64,000 nucleotides of DNA from Clostridiales bacterium. Its GTDB lineage: Bacteria > Bacillota > Clostridia > Lachnospirales > JAQSXR01. Both the position numbers and the translations under genes were made by a program. How positions within the stretch are numbered: position 1 is the stretch's first letter; each line of letters opens with the position of its first letter. Below the pieces are notes generated by a model that saw nothing but the letters and a program-made list of their open reading frames with translations, did no database searches and was not told the origin of the DNA. Positions 17,352-26,514 of this stretch are shown piece by piece. The stretch lies in NCBI GenBank assembly GCA_029256575.1, contig JAQSXR010000003.1, positions 1 through 64,000 on the forward strand. The letters run 5' to 3'.

Positions 17352-17484
17352 AAGCAGTGCAAAAATTAGGCACAAGGCCATGGAAGAGAGCTTGCTCTCA
17401 GACATGGCCTTGTGCCTATATTTTTATAGGGCGTTAGCCCGCGTACGAGTGAATGCGAAGCATTCAGGAGTTCGCGCACTGCTT
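17352..17484. repeat. Nested palindromic element, probable displaced guaA terminator
   Basis: An outer repeat AAGCAGTGC (17352-17360) pairs with GCACTGCTT (17476-17484). Inside, AGGCACAAGGCCATG (17368-17382) pairs perfectly with 17403-17417 and is followed by ATATTTTTATAG, so it can act as a terminator. A further hairpin GAATGC-GAA-GCATTC follows. Because it lies directly after the right att copy, it was probably the original guaA terminator. The layered symmetry also resembles an extragenic repeat element. Confidence 0.6.
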
Positions 17485-17609
17485 AATTGAATAGTTGTCA
17501 TGTATAGATTTTTTACCGTTCTTTAGGCAAATACCAACGAGTTTATATCACTTACTCCCCAAATGACACAAGCATCCTGAATATAATGAAAATAATTTTA
17601 TTTCTCTTA

Positions 17610-17640
17610 TTGACTCTCACACTATGGTATACACTATACT
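17610..17640 (+). promoter_or_regulatory. MerR-type promoter with 19-bp spacer
   Basis: TTGACT (17610-17615) and TATACT (17635-17640) are 19 bp apart. This long spacing is typical of promoters that MerR-family activators untwist, and it precedes the merR-like gene at 17682, which suggests autoregulation. Confidence 0.65.
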
Positions 17641-17681
17641 AAAGATGAGCTCAATTAACACATATATGTGAGGTGAAATAA

Positions 17682-18442
17682 ATGTTAAGAATAGGTGATT
17701 TCTGGAACCCAAAAACACAGATAGTTTTACGAACTATCGATATTATAGTGAAGAACAGTTACCTGTTGCAAGTAGAATCACTGCATTAAAGGACATGGGT
17801 TTTAGTCTTGCAACAATTGTAGAGATACTGAAAAACTATAATAATCCAAAAGCATTGTCGGAATTCTTAGCAATAAAACAGGCCGAGGTGCAAGCAGAAG
17901 CCGATGAAATCAAACAACGTTTACTTCGCCTTGATACAGCCCTAATGAGGCTGAGAAAGGATGATATGGCTATGAATTATAATGTTGTATTAAAAACCTT
18001 ACCTGAACGGTATGTTGCAAGTGTGAGAAAAATTTTACCCGCTTATAATCAAGAAGGTATGCTTTGGAATATCTTGATGATGGAAACGGCAGCAATGAAT
18101 CTTCAACAAGCAGATAGTTGCTATAGTCTCGCAGTATTTCATGATGAGGGGTATAAGGAAAGTGATATTGATGTGGAAATACAGATATCAGTAAAGGGAC
18201 AATATCCAAACACTGAGAACGTAATATTTAAAACTGTTCCCGAAGTTGAGATAGCTTCGGCTACTTATAAAGGGAGTTATGATCAAATAACAGAAGTAAA
18301 TCATGCAGTTGCTAACTGGGTAAATGATAACAGTTATGAATTTAGTGGTGCAATGTTCTGTATTTATCATGTAAGTCCTGCACAAACACAGGATCCAAAT
18401 GAATTAGTAACTGAGGTTTGCTATCCAGTTAAGAAAAAATAA
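17682..18442 (+). pseudogene. MerR-family regulator with deleted DNA-binding region
   Basis: The gene begins MLRIGDF with GAGGTG upstream, then leaves frame. The frame resumes as DSFTNYRYYSEEQLPVASRI and runs intact to the end, with a dimerisation coiled coil and a GyrI-like ligand-binding domain (PEVEIASATYKGSYDQI, EVCYPVKKK). The segment that should hold the recognition helix and wing (about 20 residues between GDF and TNYRYY) is missing and the frame is shifted. The regulator therefore cannot bind DNA normally. It may once have controlled itself through the 19-bp-spacer promoter. Confidence 0.8.
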
Positions 18443-18456
18443 TATTTTAAAATGAG

Positions 18457-18486
18457 ACCGTCTGCAGATCATGCAGGCGGTTTTTA
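18457..18486 (+). terminator. Rho-independent terminator after merR-like gene
   Basis: ACCGTCTGCA pairs with TGCAGGCGGT, followed by TTTTT. Confidence 0.85.
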
Positions 18487-18674
18487 CATTCACAAAAGAT
18501 AGTAACGTACACTGAATTTTCTATGTATTATATAGATATTGAGATATAATAAATAAGATAATAAAATTGGGATACAGATATTAATATAATTCGAAGTCAA
18601 ATTGTTATAATTTCCCACCTTACTCACAAATCTATGCTATAATACTAATAATAAATTTGAAAGGGTGATTTTAT

Positions 18675-18731
18675 ATGAAGAAAATAGAAATGACAAACAT
18701 AGACAATATAAGGAGGGCGACTATAATTTAA
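18675..18731 (+). CDS. 18-residue leader ORF before the acetyltransferase
   Basis: AAGGGTGATTTTAT precedes an ATG that opens MKKIEMTNIDNIRRATII and a stop, 25 bases before the acetyltransferase start. It may be a leader peptide or the stub of a lost gene. No attenuator hairpin is obvious. Confidence 0.35.
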   Translation: MKKIEMTNIDNIRRATII

Positions 18732-18756
18732 CCTTCCTAATAACGGAGGAATATAT

Positions 18757-19275
18757 ATGCACTTAGTAAATAATAATCTAGTAATTAGAACAGCAACGCT
18801 TGATGATGCAAATATACTATGCAAATGGTGGAATGACGGAAAAGTCATGGCACATGCGGGATTCCCAAACGGGCTTGGTACCACGGTTGATAATATTGAA
18901 GAACTACTAAGTTATGATACTAGTAGTCGTAGATTTATATTGGAAATTGATTCAATCCCAGTTGGAGAAATGAACTATAGCACAGTAGGTGAGCAAATAG
19001 CTGAAATAGGTATTAAAATATGTGATTTTACGCAACAAGAACGAGGACATGGCACAAAATTTATTAAAATGCTAATTAACTATTTGTTTTATGAAGCTGG
19101 ATTTAATAAAATAATATTGGATACGAATGCAAATAATAAAAGAGCGCAACATGTATATGAAAATATTGGTTTTAAGAAATTAGCCACAAACAATGATACA
19201 TTTAAAAATCAGTTTGGGGATTTACAGTCTTTAATTGATTATGAATTAAATAAAAGTGATTATATAAATCAATAG
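18757..19275 (+). CDS. GNAT-family N-acetyltransferase
   Basis: The 172-residue protein shows the GNAT fold in order: LVIRTATLDDANILCKWWND at the N-terminus, IPVGEMNYS, then the acetyl-CoA loop QQERGHGTKFIKML (a Q/R-x-x-G-x-G variant) around residue 92, and NANNKRAQHVYENIGF near the C-terminus. It is closest in style to RimJ/RimL and aminoglycoside 6'-type acetyltransferases; the substrate cannot be told from sequence. CGGAGG lies 7 bases before the ATG. It stands alone. Confidence 0.85.
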   Translation: MHLVNNNLVIRTATLDDANILCKWWNDGKVMAHAGFPNGLGTTVDNIEELLSYDTSSRRFILEIDSIPVGEMNYSTVGEQIAEIGIKICDFTQQERGHGTKFIKMLINYLFYEAGFNKIILDTNANNKRAQHVYENIGFKKLATNNDTFKNQFGDLQSLIDYELNKSDYINQ

Positions 19276-19306
19276 TAATAGGATTATAAATATGTAAAAA
19301 TGAAAG

Positions 19307-19358
19307 GCTCCTCGTTGTAGTAAACAGTTTAAACAGACTGATTACTACAAGGAGGAGC
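19307..19358. repeat. 17-bp inverted repeat next to a transposase-like stub
   Basis: GCTCCTCGTTGTAGTAA (19307-19323) pairs with 19342-19358 with one mismatch. Directly after it an ATG opens MTKINYTK and a stop, and nearby in-frame pieces (LADSFWKKDVSLNASL) look like protein. It could be the end of a deleted insertion sequence or a terminator of the acetyltransferase gene. Confidence 0.4.
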
Positions 19359-19456
19359 ATATTTATATGACTAAAATCAATTACACCAAATAATAATACT
19401 AGCTGATTCCTTTTGGAAAAAAGATGTTTCACTAAATGCTTCACTTAATTTGGTTA

Positions 19457-20362
19457 TTAACTATTCTTCATCTTATCCAACAACTTCAAGTAATGATTCG
19501 CCTCACGTAGTACGTGATCCGCTAACAGCGGAGGAATAATCGATTTTATATTACAATTAATTAATCCCACTATAGTATTATGTTTATAATCTCTAATGTT
19601 TTTTGTGGACTCAGTACTCTTTTGAACTACTTGACTTTCATTTGCTGCTTGGATACTTTCTTGAACCAACATCTCAAATCCCTTTGCAGTAGTTGCGGCA
19701 GTTTGCTTAAGGACCTTTTCAGTTGGGTCTAACATTCCATCCACAAATTCTGCATGATCTTTCATAATGTGATTCCAGAATTTTAGCTCATCACTAACAG
19801 TATTGTTAGGAAGTGTTTTTTCTTGAAGCGCTTTTAGTATTTCTAAATAATGTTCTTCTTCGCGTAAATTGTGAGACAACATTTCAGGATAAACACATAC
19901 AAATACCTTGCATTCTAAGGCCTGTGTCATTAGTTTGTTTTTATATGCGATTGCATCTGTAAGCAAAGCGTAAGCTTTTCTGTTTATTTCAATGACTGCA
20001 TTTTCTAAGGTATCAGTATAATCAGGAATTAGAGTACTTTCTAATGACAGCTCATTTTTTGTAATACCGGTATTTACTGGTACTCCAGTTAACTTCATAT
20101 TTGCTTCTTCTGCTTGTAAAGTGTGAGCAGTAATAAAATCGCTGGCTTGAATTGCATTTCCAGACAAAGCACCTTTTGCATAATTTATAGTTTCATCTAA
20201 AAGGGTTTCCAAACTCATTTTTAGCTGACTGGCTTCTAGAATAAGATCATTTGCAAATGGTGCTATGCTAGTTTCATAAAAATATAAATGTTCTTTTATT
20301 ATTCTTTGGAAAAATAGATTTGTTTCTAATGATTCTTTAATAAATTCTTCTCTTGATAACAT
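19457..20362 (-). CDS. DUF2935 protein (tandem hemerythrin/ferritin-like helical bundles)
   Basis: The 301-residue protein has two helical halves. The first holds FFQRIIKEHLYFYETSIAPF and the second LKFWNHIMKDHAEFVDGML, each with a His/Glu pattern expected for a metal-binding four-helix bundle. LREEEHYLEI and REANHYLKLLDKM add further E/H-x-x-H pairs. DUF2935 is common in sporulating Firmicutes and is thought to be metal-binding, with unknown role. It is divergent from the amine oxidase gene, with a 220-bp shared upstream region. The start is the ATG at 20362. Confidence 0.85.
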   Translation of the reverse strand: MLSREEFIKESLETNLFFQRIIKEHLYFYETSIAPFANDLILEASQLKMSLETLLDETINYAKGALSGNAIQASDFITAHTLQAEEANMKLTGVPVNTGITKNELSLESTLIPDYTDTLENAVIEINRKAYALLTDAIAYKNKLMTQALECKVFVCVYPEMLSHNLREEEHYLEILKALQEKTLPNNTVSDELKFWNHIMKDHAEFVDGMLDPTEKVLKQTAATTAKGFEMLVQESIQAANESQVVQKSTESTKNIRDYKHNTIVGLINCNIKSIIPPLLADHVLREANHYLKLLDKMKNS

Positions 20363-20382
20363 AACAGTTCTCTCTTTCTTAT

Positions 20383-20450
20383 AATTTTCATGTAGTTATA
20401 TAATTTTCCTGTAGGTTTAATTTTCATGCAGTTATATAATTTTCCTACAA
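20383..20450. repeat. Two 32-bp direct repeats in the divergent promoter region
   Basis: AATTTTCATGTAGTTATATA and its continuation to 20414 recur from 20419 with a few changes (period 36). They lie just upstream of the DUF2935 gene and may be regulator sites or a simple duplication. Confidence 0.55.
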
Positions 20451-20585
20451 ATAATGTTTCCTTAAAAGTTAGATTTTATTCTTTACAGTTATGAGAACGC
20501 TTCAATTTGTTTATCATTATATAGCATAAATTCGCTTCCTCCATCAATATATTACTAATGTAGTAATTATGCGAGGTATCAACAA

Positions 20586-22262
20586 ATGTATACTCCTTTG
20601 AATCAAATATCTAATCCAACGGATGAACAAAGGCATGAAATGCTTAGAAATGAACTAACGAATGCAGGAAGACCAGAAGACTATGAGAATATAATTAATC
20701 TACTAAGCCCCCCACCCGATATCTTTGATTACGCTTCACTTGATGAATTAAAAGGTGTAAGAATTGGAGTGATTGGAGGAGGACTTGCTGGTTTATCAGC
20801 CGCCTATGAACTAAGAAAACTTGGAGCAGATATTACGATCCTTGAAGCTTCAGAAGATAGGATTGGAGGAAGAGTATATACACATTATTTTGATGAAGAG
20901 AAAAAATATTATGGAGAATTTGGTGCAATGAGAATACCAGTATCCCATGAGACGACTTGGCACTATATCAATCAATTTAAACTAAATACGATACCAATGT
21001 CATCACCAGTAAGAAATAATTTTCTGTATGTTCATAACACTAGATTAAGAACTTCTGACTCTATTAAGGATATACTTTATCCAAAATATAATTTAACGGA
21101 ACAGGAGAGGAACACTCCGTGGCCGGAATTAGAAGAATATGCTTTTGAATATGTTTTAAATCAGCTTCCATCTAATATTAGAACTGAGTTACTAAGCATT
21201 TTACCAGATTACTCAGAGGAATACATTAATATTATGAATATGAGTGTCAGAGAAACATTTGAAGCCCTTGGTTTAAGCCAAGAAGCAATTGGTTTGATTT
21301 CTGGGGTAAATCCAAGTACTGGCGCAATATTAAATATAAGTTATGATGAAATACTACAAGACGAGTATTCGGTAGATTTTAGAAATTTATACCGTATTGA
21401 GGGAGGAAATGTAAATCTTCCATTTGCATTTTACCAATCTATCATTTCAGATAATCCATTACAATATTATAATATACCAATAATTTCATTAGGAAGAATT
21501 AGTTATAAAGCTGGACATTATGTAACAGGAATATATAAATCTTCTTTTAACAATAAAGTGATTTTAAAATATAAAATTTCAGAAAGTCTAAAGGAAGAGG
21601 TAGATGCATTTGATTATGTTATTTGTAGCATTCCTTTTTCAACCCTTCGTACGCTTGAGATAGAACCATACTTTAGTAACATAAAAATGCAAGCTATTTT
21701 GGAATATAACTATATTGATGCACAAAAGACAAATTTTCTCTGTAAGAGAAGATTTTGGGAGCAAAATACTGACTATGGCAACATTATTGGAGGAATATCC
21801 TACACGGATTTGCCAATACAGTCTATCATATATCCATCGGATCATAATATATGCCCCGATAAATCACTATGCTCTCCGGAGGAACCAGGAGTTTTATTAG
21901 CCTCCTATAATCTGAATCAAAATGCAACAAGGCTTGGTAGCCTAGAGAAAAATAAACGATTTGAATTAATAAGAAATAATGTTGAGGAAGTTCATGGCCT
22001 CCCAAGAAGATATTTAAATCCAATCGTTGAAGAATCTAGAACGGTTCATTGGAATAGTGAAACAAATTTTAGAGGAGGATTTGCACTCGGTATGCCTGGT
22101 CAGAAATATTTGTTTTCCTATCCAATGTTACACCCGGAATATGACCAAAGATTATTCTTTGCAGGAGAACACATCTCGAATAAACATGGTTGGATTCAAG
22201 GGGCTTTATATTCAGGGGCATATACTGCCAATAATTTAGCTTACTATTACCACAATCAATGA
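20586..22262 (+). CDS. Flavin amine oxidase (L-amino-acid/monoamine oxidase family)
   Basis: The 558-residue protein has an FAD dinucleotide-binding motif, IGVIGGGLAGLSAAYELRK (about residues 63-81), followed by LEASEDRIGGRVYT and GEFGAMRIP, the pattern of L-amino-acid oxidases. The C-terminal FAD motif is LFFAGEHISNKHGWIQGAL. There is no signal peptide, so it should be cytoplasmic. Enzymes of this family oxidise amines or amino acids with O2 and release H2O2, which is notable in a likely anaerobe. Substrate unknown. Start ATG 20586 has GAGG about 9 bases upstream. A bidirectional terminator follows. Confidence 0.88.
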   Translation: MYTPLNQISNPTDEQRHEMLRNELTNAGRPEDYENIINLLSPPPDIFDYASLDELKGVRIGVIGGGLAGLSAAYELRKLGADITILEASEDRIGGRVYTHYFDEEKKYYGEFGAMRIPVSHETTWHYINQFKLNTIPMSSPVRNNFLYVHNTRLRTSDSIKDILYPKYNLTEQERNTPWPELEEYAFEYVLNQLPSNIRTELLSILPDYSEEYINIMNMSVRETFEALGLSQEAIGLISGVNPSTGAILNISYDEILQDEYSVDFRNLYRIEGGNVNLPFAFYQSIISDNPLQYYNIPIISLGRISYKAGHYVTGIYKSSFNNKVILKYKISESLKEEVDAFDYVICSIPFSTLRTLEIEPYFSNIKMQAILEYNYIDAQKTNFLCKRRFWEQNTDYGNIIGGISYTDLPIQSIIYPSDHNICPDKSLCSPEEPGVLLASYNLNQNATRLGSLEKNKRFELIRNNVEEVHGLPRRYLNPIVEESRTVHWNSETNFRGGFALGMPGQKYLFSYPMLHPEYDQRLFFAGEHISNKHGWIQGALYSGAYTANNLAYYYHNQ

Positions 22263-22296
22263 AATACGTTAGTCATCAAAGTTTCAAATAAGTGAT

Positions 22297-22334
22297 AAAG
22301 AAAGACTAGAGAGATCACCCTAGCCTTTCTTTTG
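22297..22334. terminator. Bidirectional terminator between convergent genes
   Basis: AAAGAAAGACTAG pairs with CTAGCCTTTCTTT; A/T tracts flank both sides. It separates the amine oxidase gene and the CBS gene. Confidence 0.8.
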
Positions 22335-22341
22335 CTATTTA

Positions 22342-22767
22342 CTAACACATATGAGTTGGTAGTGAAATATTCTTGAGAGCTTCTTCAGCAGTATTTTGAA
22401 GAGAAGGTTCTACGGAAATATCTCCCAATGCAACTATACCTACTAGACTATCATTATCAACGATTGGAAGTCTACGTATTTGATTTTGGCTCATTAACCT
22501 TGAAGCATCATCAACATTCATTTCTGGGTTACCAACAACAGGATTTGCAGTCATAATATCACTTACTTTTTGTTGTGAAGAATTTTGACCAGTGGCTACG
22601 GATCTTAATGCAATATCCCTGTCTGTAATGATTCCGATAACTTTATTTTGATTACAAACTGGTATTGAACCTACATTGTACTGTTTCATCAATTGAGCAG
22701 CTTGTTCAATTGAATCATCTGATTTTAAACATGCAATATCTCTTGACATTATATCTTTTATTTGCAA
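22342..22767 (-). CDS. CBS-domain pair protein
   Basis: The protein consists of two CBS repeats: IKDIMSRDIACLKSDDSI through VIGIITDRDIALRSVA, then VSDIMTANPVV through RLPIVDNDSLVGIVALGDIS. CBS pairs bind adenosine nucleotides and regulate partner proteins. This stand-alone form, with GIITDRD repeated motifs, is common in Firmicutes as a stress or energy sensor. A TTG start at 22767 is chosen because GGAGGTG lies 6 bases upstream; an ATG ten codons earlier has no site. The length is about 141 residues. A single gene downstream of the rhodanese gene, possibly co-transcribed. Confidence 0.88.
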   Translation of the reverse strand: MQIKDIMSRDIACLKSDDSIEQAAQLMKQYNVGSIPVCNQNKVIGIITDRDIALRSVATGQNSSQQKVSDIMTANPVVGNPEMNVDDASRLMSQNQIRRLPIVDNDSLVGIVALGDISVEPSLQNTAEEALKNISLPTHMC

Positions 22768-22829
22768 TATAATCACCTCCAAAGATAGAGTACCCATAAA
22801 AAGTGATTTTATAATAATAATTAAATGTA

Positions 22830-23231
22830 CTAATTCGTTACAATCTCATATTCCCAATCAATGATTCCGCCAAAATCATAAATATTAGTATAGCCAAGTT
22901 CGTTTAATATTTTTGAGGCAGCTTCACTTCTTCGACCACTGCGGCAATAAACTAAAATCGTAGCTGCCTTATCTTTAATTATATCTTCTGCTTTTTCTTC
23001 TATTTCATCGTCGGGGATTAATATTGCACCTTGAATGTGTCCGGTATTATATTCTTCCTCGGTTCTTACGTCTAATACAATTATAGATTCATTTTGGTCC
23101 ATCATTTCCTTTGCTTTAGTTGAAGTGATTTTTTCAATAATTGCAGATGAAGTTTTATCTTTTGACGTACATCCTGCTAACGATAAAACTAATATTACAA
23201 GCATTATAATTAATAAATTTTTACTTTTCAT
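22830..23231 (-). CDS. Rhodanese-domain lipoprotein
   Basis: The product starts MKSKNLLIIMLVILVLSLAG and then Cys, a signal peptide with lipobox LAGC, so it should be anchored on the outer face of the membrane. The rhodanese domain follows: IIVLDVRTEEEYNTGHIQGA and the active loop YCRSGRRSEAA with the catalytic Cys. Such single-domain proteins move sulfane sulfur or serve redox roles; the substrate is unknown. Start 23231 has GGAGG 6 bases upstream. The length of 133 residues is normal. Confidence 0.9.
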   Translation of the reverse strand: MKSKNLLIIMLVILVLSLAGCTSKDKTSSAIIEKITSTKAKEMMDQNESIIVLDVRTEEEYNTGHIQGAILIPDDEIEEKAEDIIKDKAATILVYCRSGRRSEAASKILNELGYTNIYDFGGIIDWEYEIVTN

Positions 23232-23490
23232 TTGAATCCTCCATAACATTTTTGAATTAATTGGAACATAGTTTCTCTTAATATGTTGTTATTATAACAA
23301 AATTTAATATTGAATACAGTGATTAGCTCACTTTTAATTAATAGTTATTTGTTGGGAAGTAATACTTTTAGCTAGGATTGTTATCTATTCTAATTCTATT
23401 TGTACATATTACAAAGTAAAATTGGAATAGATTCATATATTTATTAATATATAAATAAAGAATATGTTGTAAAGTAGCGGGGAAATTAGG

Positions 23491-24366
23491 TTGATATACC
23501 ATCGAAGATGTCCACTTACGCAAGAAAAGATTACTACTTCAAATCGACTTTCACAGGAAGTGGTACAAATGATAGATGATAAAAGTAAAAATAAGATGAA
23601 TGCAATTTGGCTGGAAGCAACCGGTTGTTCAGGGAATATGATATCTTTTCTGAATAGTGAGAATCCCGGATTATATCAAATTTTAACCAATATTATAAAT
23701 TTAACTTATAACAATACACTTATGGGGGCAGAAGGAGATTATGCATTTGAGAAGTTTCTAGAAACTCTCGAAACTGAATTTATTTTACTTGTAGATGGGG
23801 CTATTTCCGTAAAAGACAATGGACAGTATACTATTGTTGCAAATTATAAAGGGAAAAAGATTACTGCTTTAGAAGCAGTTAAGATGGCTGCTGAAAAAGC
23901 AAAGTACGTGATAGCAGTGGGAACTTGTGCTTCATATGGAGGAATATCTGCTGCAAGGCCAAATCCATCAGAAAGTAAAAGTCTCCAAGATATTTTGACA
24001 CGTTTGGTAATAAGGTTACCAGGGTGTCCTTGTCATCCAGATTGGGTTGTAGGTACATTAGCACATTTGGTTGGTTACGGAGTACCAGAATTAGATGAAG
24101 AAGGAAGACCTCTGATTTTTTACGGAGTTACGATACATGATAATTGTACAAGAAGGGGTTTTTTTGAAAGGGGCATTTTTGCTAGTAAATTCGGAGAGGA
24201 AGGTTGTATGATACGTTTAGGTTGTAGGGGGCCGATTACACAGACAGACTGTCCAAGAAGAAAGTGGAATGGGTATGTAAACTGGCCAATAGGTGCAAAT
24301 ACCAACTGTATTGGCTGTGCCCAACCAGGATTTCCAGATGGAACGGAGCCGTTTGTACGGTATTAG
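23491..24366 (+). CDS. [NiFe]-hydrogenase small subunit
   Basis: The protein carries the FeS clusters that pass electrons from the NiFe site. Visible ligands include IWLEATGCSGNMISF, VGTCASYGG, LPGCPCHP, then HDNCTRRGFFERG, EEGCMIRLGCRGP and NCIGCAQPGFPD. The first motif is CxxN, not the usual CxxC, so the proximal cluster has one altered ligand, as recalled for group 2a and group 1h enzymes. There is no Tat signal, which suggests a cytoplasmic enzyme. The TTG at 23491 gives 291 residues, but ATG 23569, with AGGAAG upstream, may be the true start. First gene of the hydrogenase operon, 9 bases before the large subunit. Confidence 0.92.
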   Translation: MIYHRRCPLTQEKITTSNRLSQEVVQMIDDKSKNKMNAIWLEATGCSGNMISFLNSENPGLYQILTNIINLTYNNTLMGAEGDYAFEKFLETLETEFILLVDGAISVKDNGQYTIVANYKGKKITALEAVKMAAEKAKYVIAVGTCASYGGISAARPNPSESKSLQDILTRLVIRLPGCPCHPDWVVGTLAHLVGYGVPELDEEGRPLIFYGVTIHDNCTRRGFFERGIFASKFGEEGCMIRLGCRGPITQTDCPRRKWNGYVNWPIGANTNCIGCAQPGFPDGTEPFVRY

Positions 24367-24375
24367 GAGGATACA

Positions 24376-25767
24376 ATGGGTAAAATAATTACAATCGATC
24401 CAGTTACAAGAATATCTGGTTTTCTAGAAATTCAAGCAGAAGTTGAGGAGAATATAATCGTCAAAGCAAACGCGAGTGGGTTACTGTTTCGTGGATTTGA
24501 AAAAATGTTAAAAGGAAGACCTCCACTCGATGCTATTTTCTTTACAGAAAGAATTTGTGGTATTTGCTCTACAGCTCATGCCTTTGCTTCTGCTGTAGCA
24601 TTAGAAGATGCATTGAAAATACCAGTTCGAATAAATGATAGGTATATTCGTGACATTATCCATGGCTTTGAATTTATACAAAATCATCTGAGACATTTTT
24701 ATATACTTACTTTACCAAGTTATGTAAAAATAACTAGTTTGAAATTAGTGGCAGATCAAGACTATAGCGATTTTAGACTTCCAGAAGAGATAAATAATAA
24801 GATAGAAGAGCACTATCTAAAGAGTATAGAATTTAGTAGATTAGCACATGAAGGTGCAGCAATCCTAGGTGGGAAAACACCTCATAATCACGGAATTTTT
24901 GTTGGTGGGGTAACCGTCATTATGGACGCATATAAATTAGAAAAAGTTAAAGCAATAATTAATAATATTAAAGCTTTTGTATCTACAGCAATGCTAGAGG
25001 ATGTAGGCATTATTTCAGAATACTATTCTGATTATTTTGAGAAAGGAAAATCATATCCTAACTTCATGAGTTTTGGAACATTTAATAGTTATGAAGAGAA
25101 GGATATAAGTTATGTTGGGGCTGGAGTAATGATAAATGGAACCAGATATCCTCTGAATGCAGAGAAAATTACAGAACAAGTACAATACTCTTGGTTTAAC
25201 AATAATCAAGTAACAGAGGAAGTAAATATCAATAAACCGGATGCCTATAGTTTTATAAAAACACCAAGATATGAGAATTATCCCATGGAGGTTGGTCCAT
25301 TAGCACGATTAATCTTAACTGGTGAATATACGAATGGAAATTCTTGCATGGATAGAATTATTGCGAGAGTATTGGAAACAAATAAAATTCTAAATATTAT
25401 AGAAAATTTAGCCGACCGGTTAGAACTATTGCCAAGTTCACAGAGTGCATATCAAATACCACAAAGTGCTTATGGAGTAGCACTGGTAGATACGACAAGA
25501 GGGGCATTAGGTCATTGGATTCAAATCGATAATCAAGTAATCAATCATTATAACATCATAACACCGTCTGTATGGAATCTTTCTCCTAAAGATGTGGACG
25601 GCTCCCCTGGAATTGTCGAAAGAGCCTTGATTGGATCTACTATTAATAATATCAAAGAACCGATAGAAATAGGTAGAATTGTAAGAGCCTTTGATCCTTG
25701 CATATCTTGTGCAACTCATTTAATTGGAAAAGATAAAGGGGTACATGTAGTCGAGGTATTGGTATGA
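24376..25767 (+). CDS. [NiFe]-hydrogenase large subunit
   Basis: This subunit holds the NiFe(CN)2CO active site. The N-terminal motif ERICGICSTAH gives Cys61 and Cys64; the C-terminal motif DPCISCATH gives Cys442 and Cys445. Fifteen residues follow the final His (LIGKDKGVHVVEVLV); this is the peptide normally removed by a maturation protease after nickel insertion, and the protease is the next gene. GGAGG lies 6 bases upstream, and the gene overlaps the protease gene by 4 bases. It is of normal length for the shorter (463-residue) forms. All catalytic residues look intact even though the maturation genes downstream are not. Confidence 0.95.
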   Translation: MGKIITIDPVTRISGFLEIQAEVEENIIVKANASGLLFRGFEKMLKGRPPLDAIFFTERICGICSTAHAFASAVALEDALKIPVRINDRYIRDIIHGFEFIQNHLRHFYILTLPSYVKITSLKLVADQDYSDFRLPEEINNKIEEHYLKSIEFSRLAHEGAAILGGKTPHNHGIFVGGVTVIMDAYKLEKVKAIINNIKAFVSTAMLEDVGIISEYYSDYFEKGKSYPNFMSFGTFNSYEEKDISYVGAGVMINGTRYPLNAEKITEQVQYSWFNNNQVTEEVNINKPDAYSFIKTPRYENYPMEVGPLARLILTGEYTNGNSCMDRIIARVLETNKILNIIENLADRLELLPSSQSAYQIPQSAYGVALVDTTRGALGHWIQIDNQVINHYNIITPSVWNLSPKDVDGSPGIVERALIGSTINNIKEPIEIGRIVRAFDPCISCATHLIGKDKGVHVVEVLV

Positions 25768-26234
25768 GTATAAAGGTAATAGGGATGGGAAATGTACTAA
25801 TGAAAGATGACGGAATAGGAATGAAAGTAGCGAATGTGATTGAAGAAAATTTATCTCATAAGAATATTGAAGTTATATATGGAGAAACAGATTTCGAATA
25901 TTGTATATCAATGATAAAAGAATCGGATTATTTATTTATATTAGATGCAGCCTGCTATGAAAAAGTGCCGGGAGAAATTACTCGAATACCATTGAATCAA
26001 TTTGTTTCAAATAAAAAAGGTTATTCTCAACATAGTTATAATTTTTTGGATTTATTAAAATTAAATTATCCTAATATTCAAGGGGAAATATTTGCAATTG
26101 AAATTAAAGAAATAGATTTTTGTTTCGATCTGAGCATCGAATTAAAAGAGAAAATAAAAGATATCTCAAATGAAATTATTGACATGATCGATGAATTTGT
26201 TGGAATTAGCAAATCTATTTGTAATAAACAATAA
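25764..26234 (+). CDS. Hydrogenase maturation protease (HyaD/HycI type)
   Basis: It cuts the C-terminal tail of the large subunit. Motif GMGNVLMKDDGIGMKV carries the acidic nickel-sensing residue, LFILDAACYEK the second Asp, and SQHSYNF the His of the active site. The length of 156 residues is normal. ATG 25764 overlaps the large-subunit stop (ATGA), which indicates coupled translation. Confidence 0.92.
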   Translation: MSIKVIGMGNVLMKDDGIGMKVANVIEENLSHKNIEVIYGETDFEYCISMIKESDYLFILDAACYEKVPGEITRIPLNQFVSNKKGYSQHSYNFLDLLKLNYPNIQGEIFAIEIKEIDFCFDLSIELKEKIKDISNEIIDMIDEFVGISKSICNKQ

Positions 26235-26253
26235 AGATTTAGGGGGTTAATAT

Positions 26254-26514
26254 ATGCATGATACTATTTTATTAAGTAAAATTACAGAAGTAGTAGTACA
26301 AGAATGTAAAAATAATAATATGAATAAAGTAACAGAATTAGTGATTAAGGTAAATAACAATAGCCATGTGGATGAAAGAAATCTATACGAACATCTTCAA
26401 AATGCATGTGGGACTTATATAGGGGACTGGACAAATATTAAAGTCCAACGAGCGGATATCGAAGATCAAACTGCAATTCTTCAAAGCATTGAAGGAGAAG
26501 AAAGTGAAGGATGA
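26254..26514 (+). CDS. hypA: HypA-like nickel chaperone lacking the zinc domain
   Basis: The protein starts MHDTILLSKI; His2 is the nickel ligand of HypA. The N-terminal alpha/beta part (EVVVQECKNNNMNKVTEL, HVDERNLYEHLQ) is in line with the family. HypA normally has about 115 residues with two CxxC motifs that bind zinc; here there are 86 residues and neither CxxC is present. The gene ends cleanly and overlaps hypF, so this may be a natural short form and not a break. A partner hypB is not seen. Good ribosome binding site (GGGGG) 7 bases upstream. Confidence 0.7.
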   Translation: MHDTILLSKITEVVVQECKNNNMNKVTELVIKVNNNSHVDERNLYEHLQNACGTYIGDWTNIKVQRADIEDQTAILQSIEGEESEG

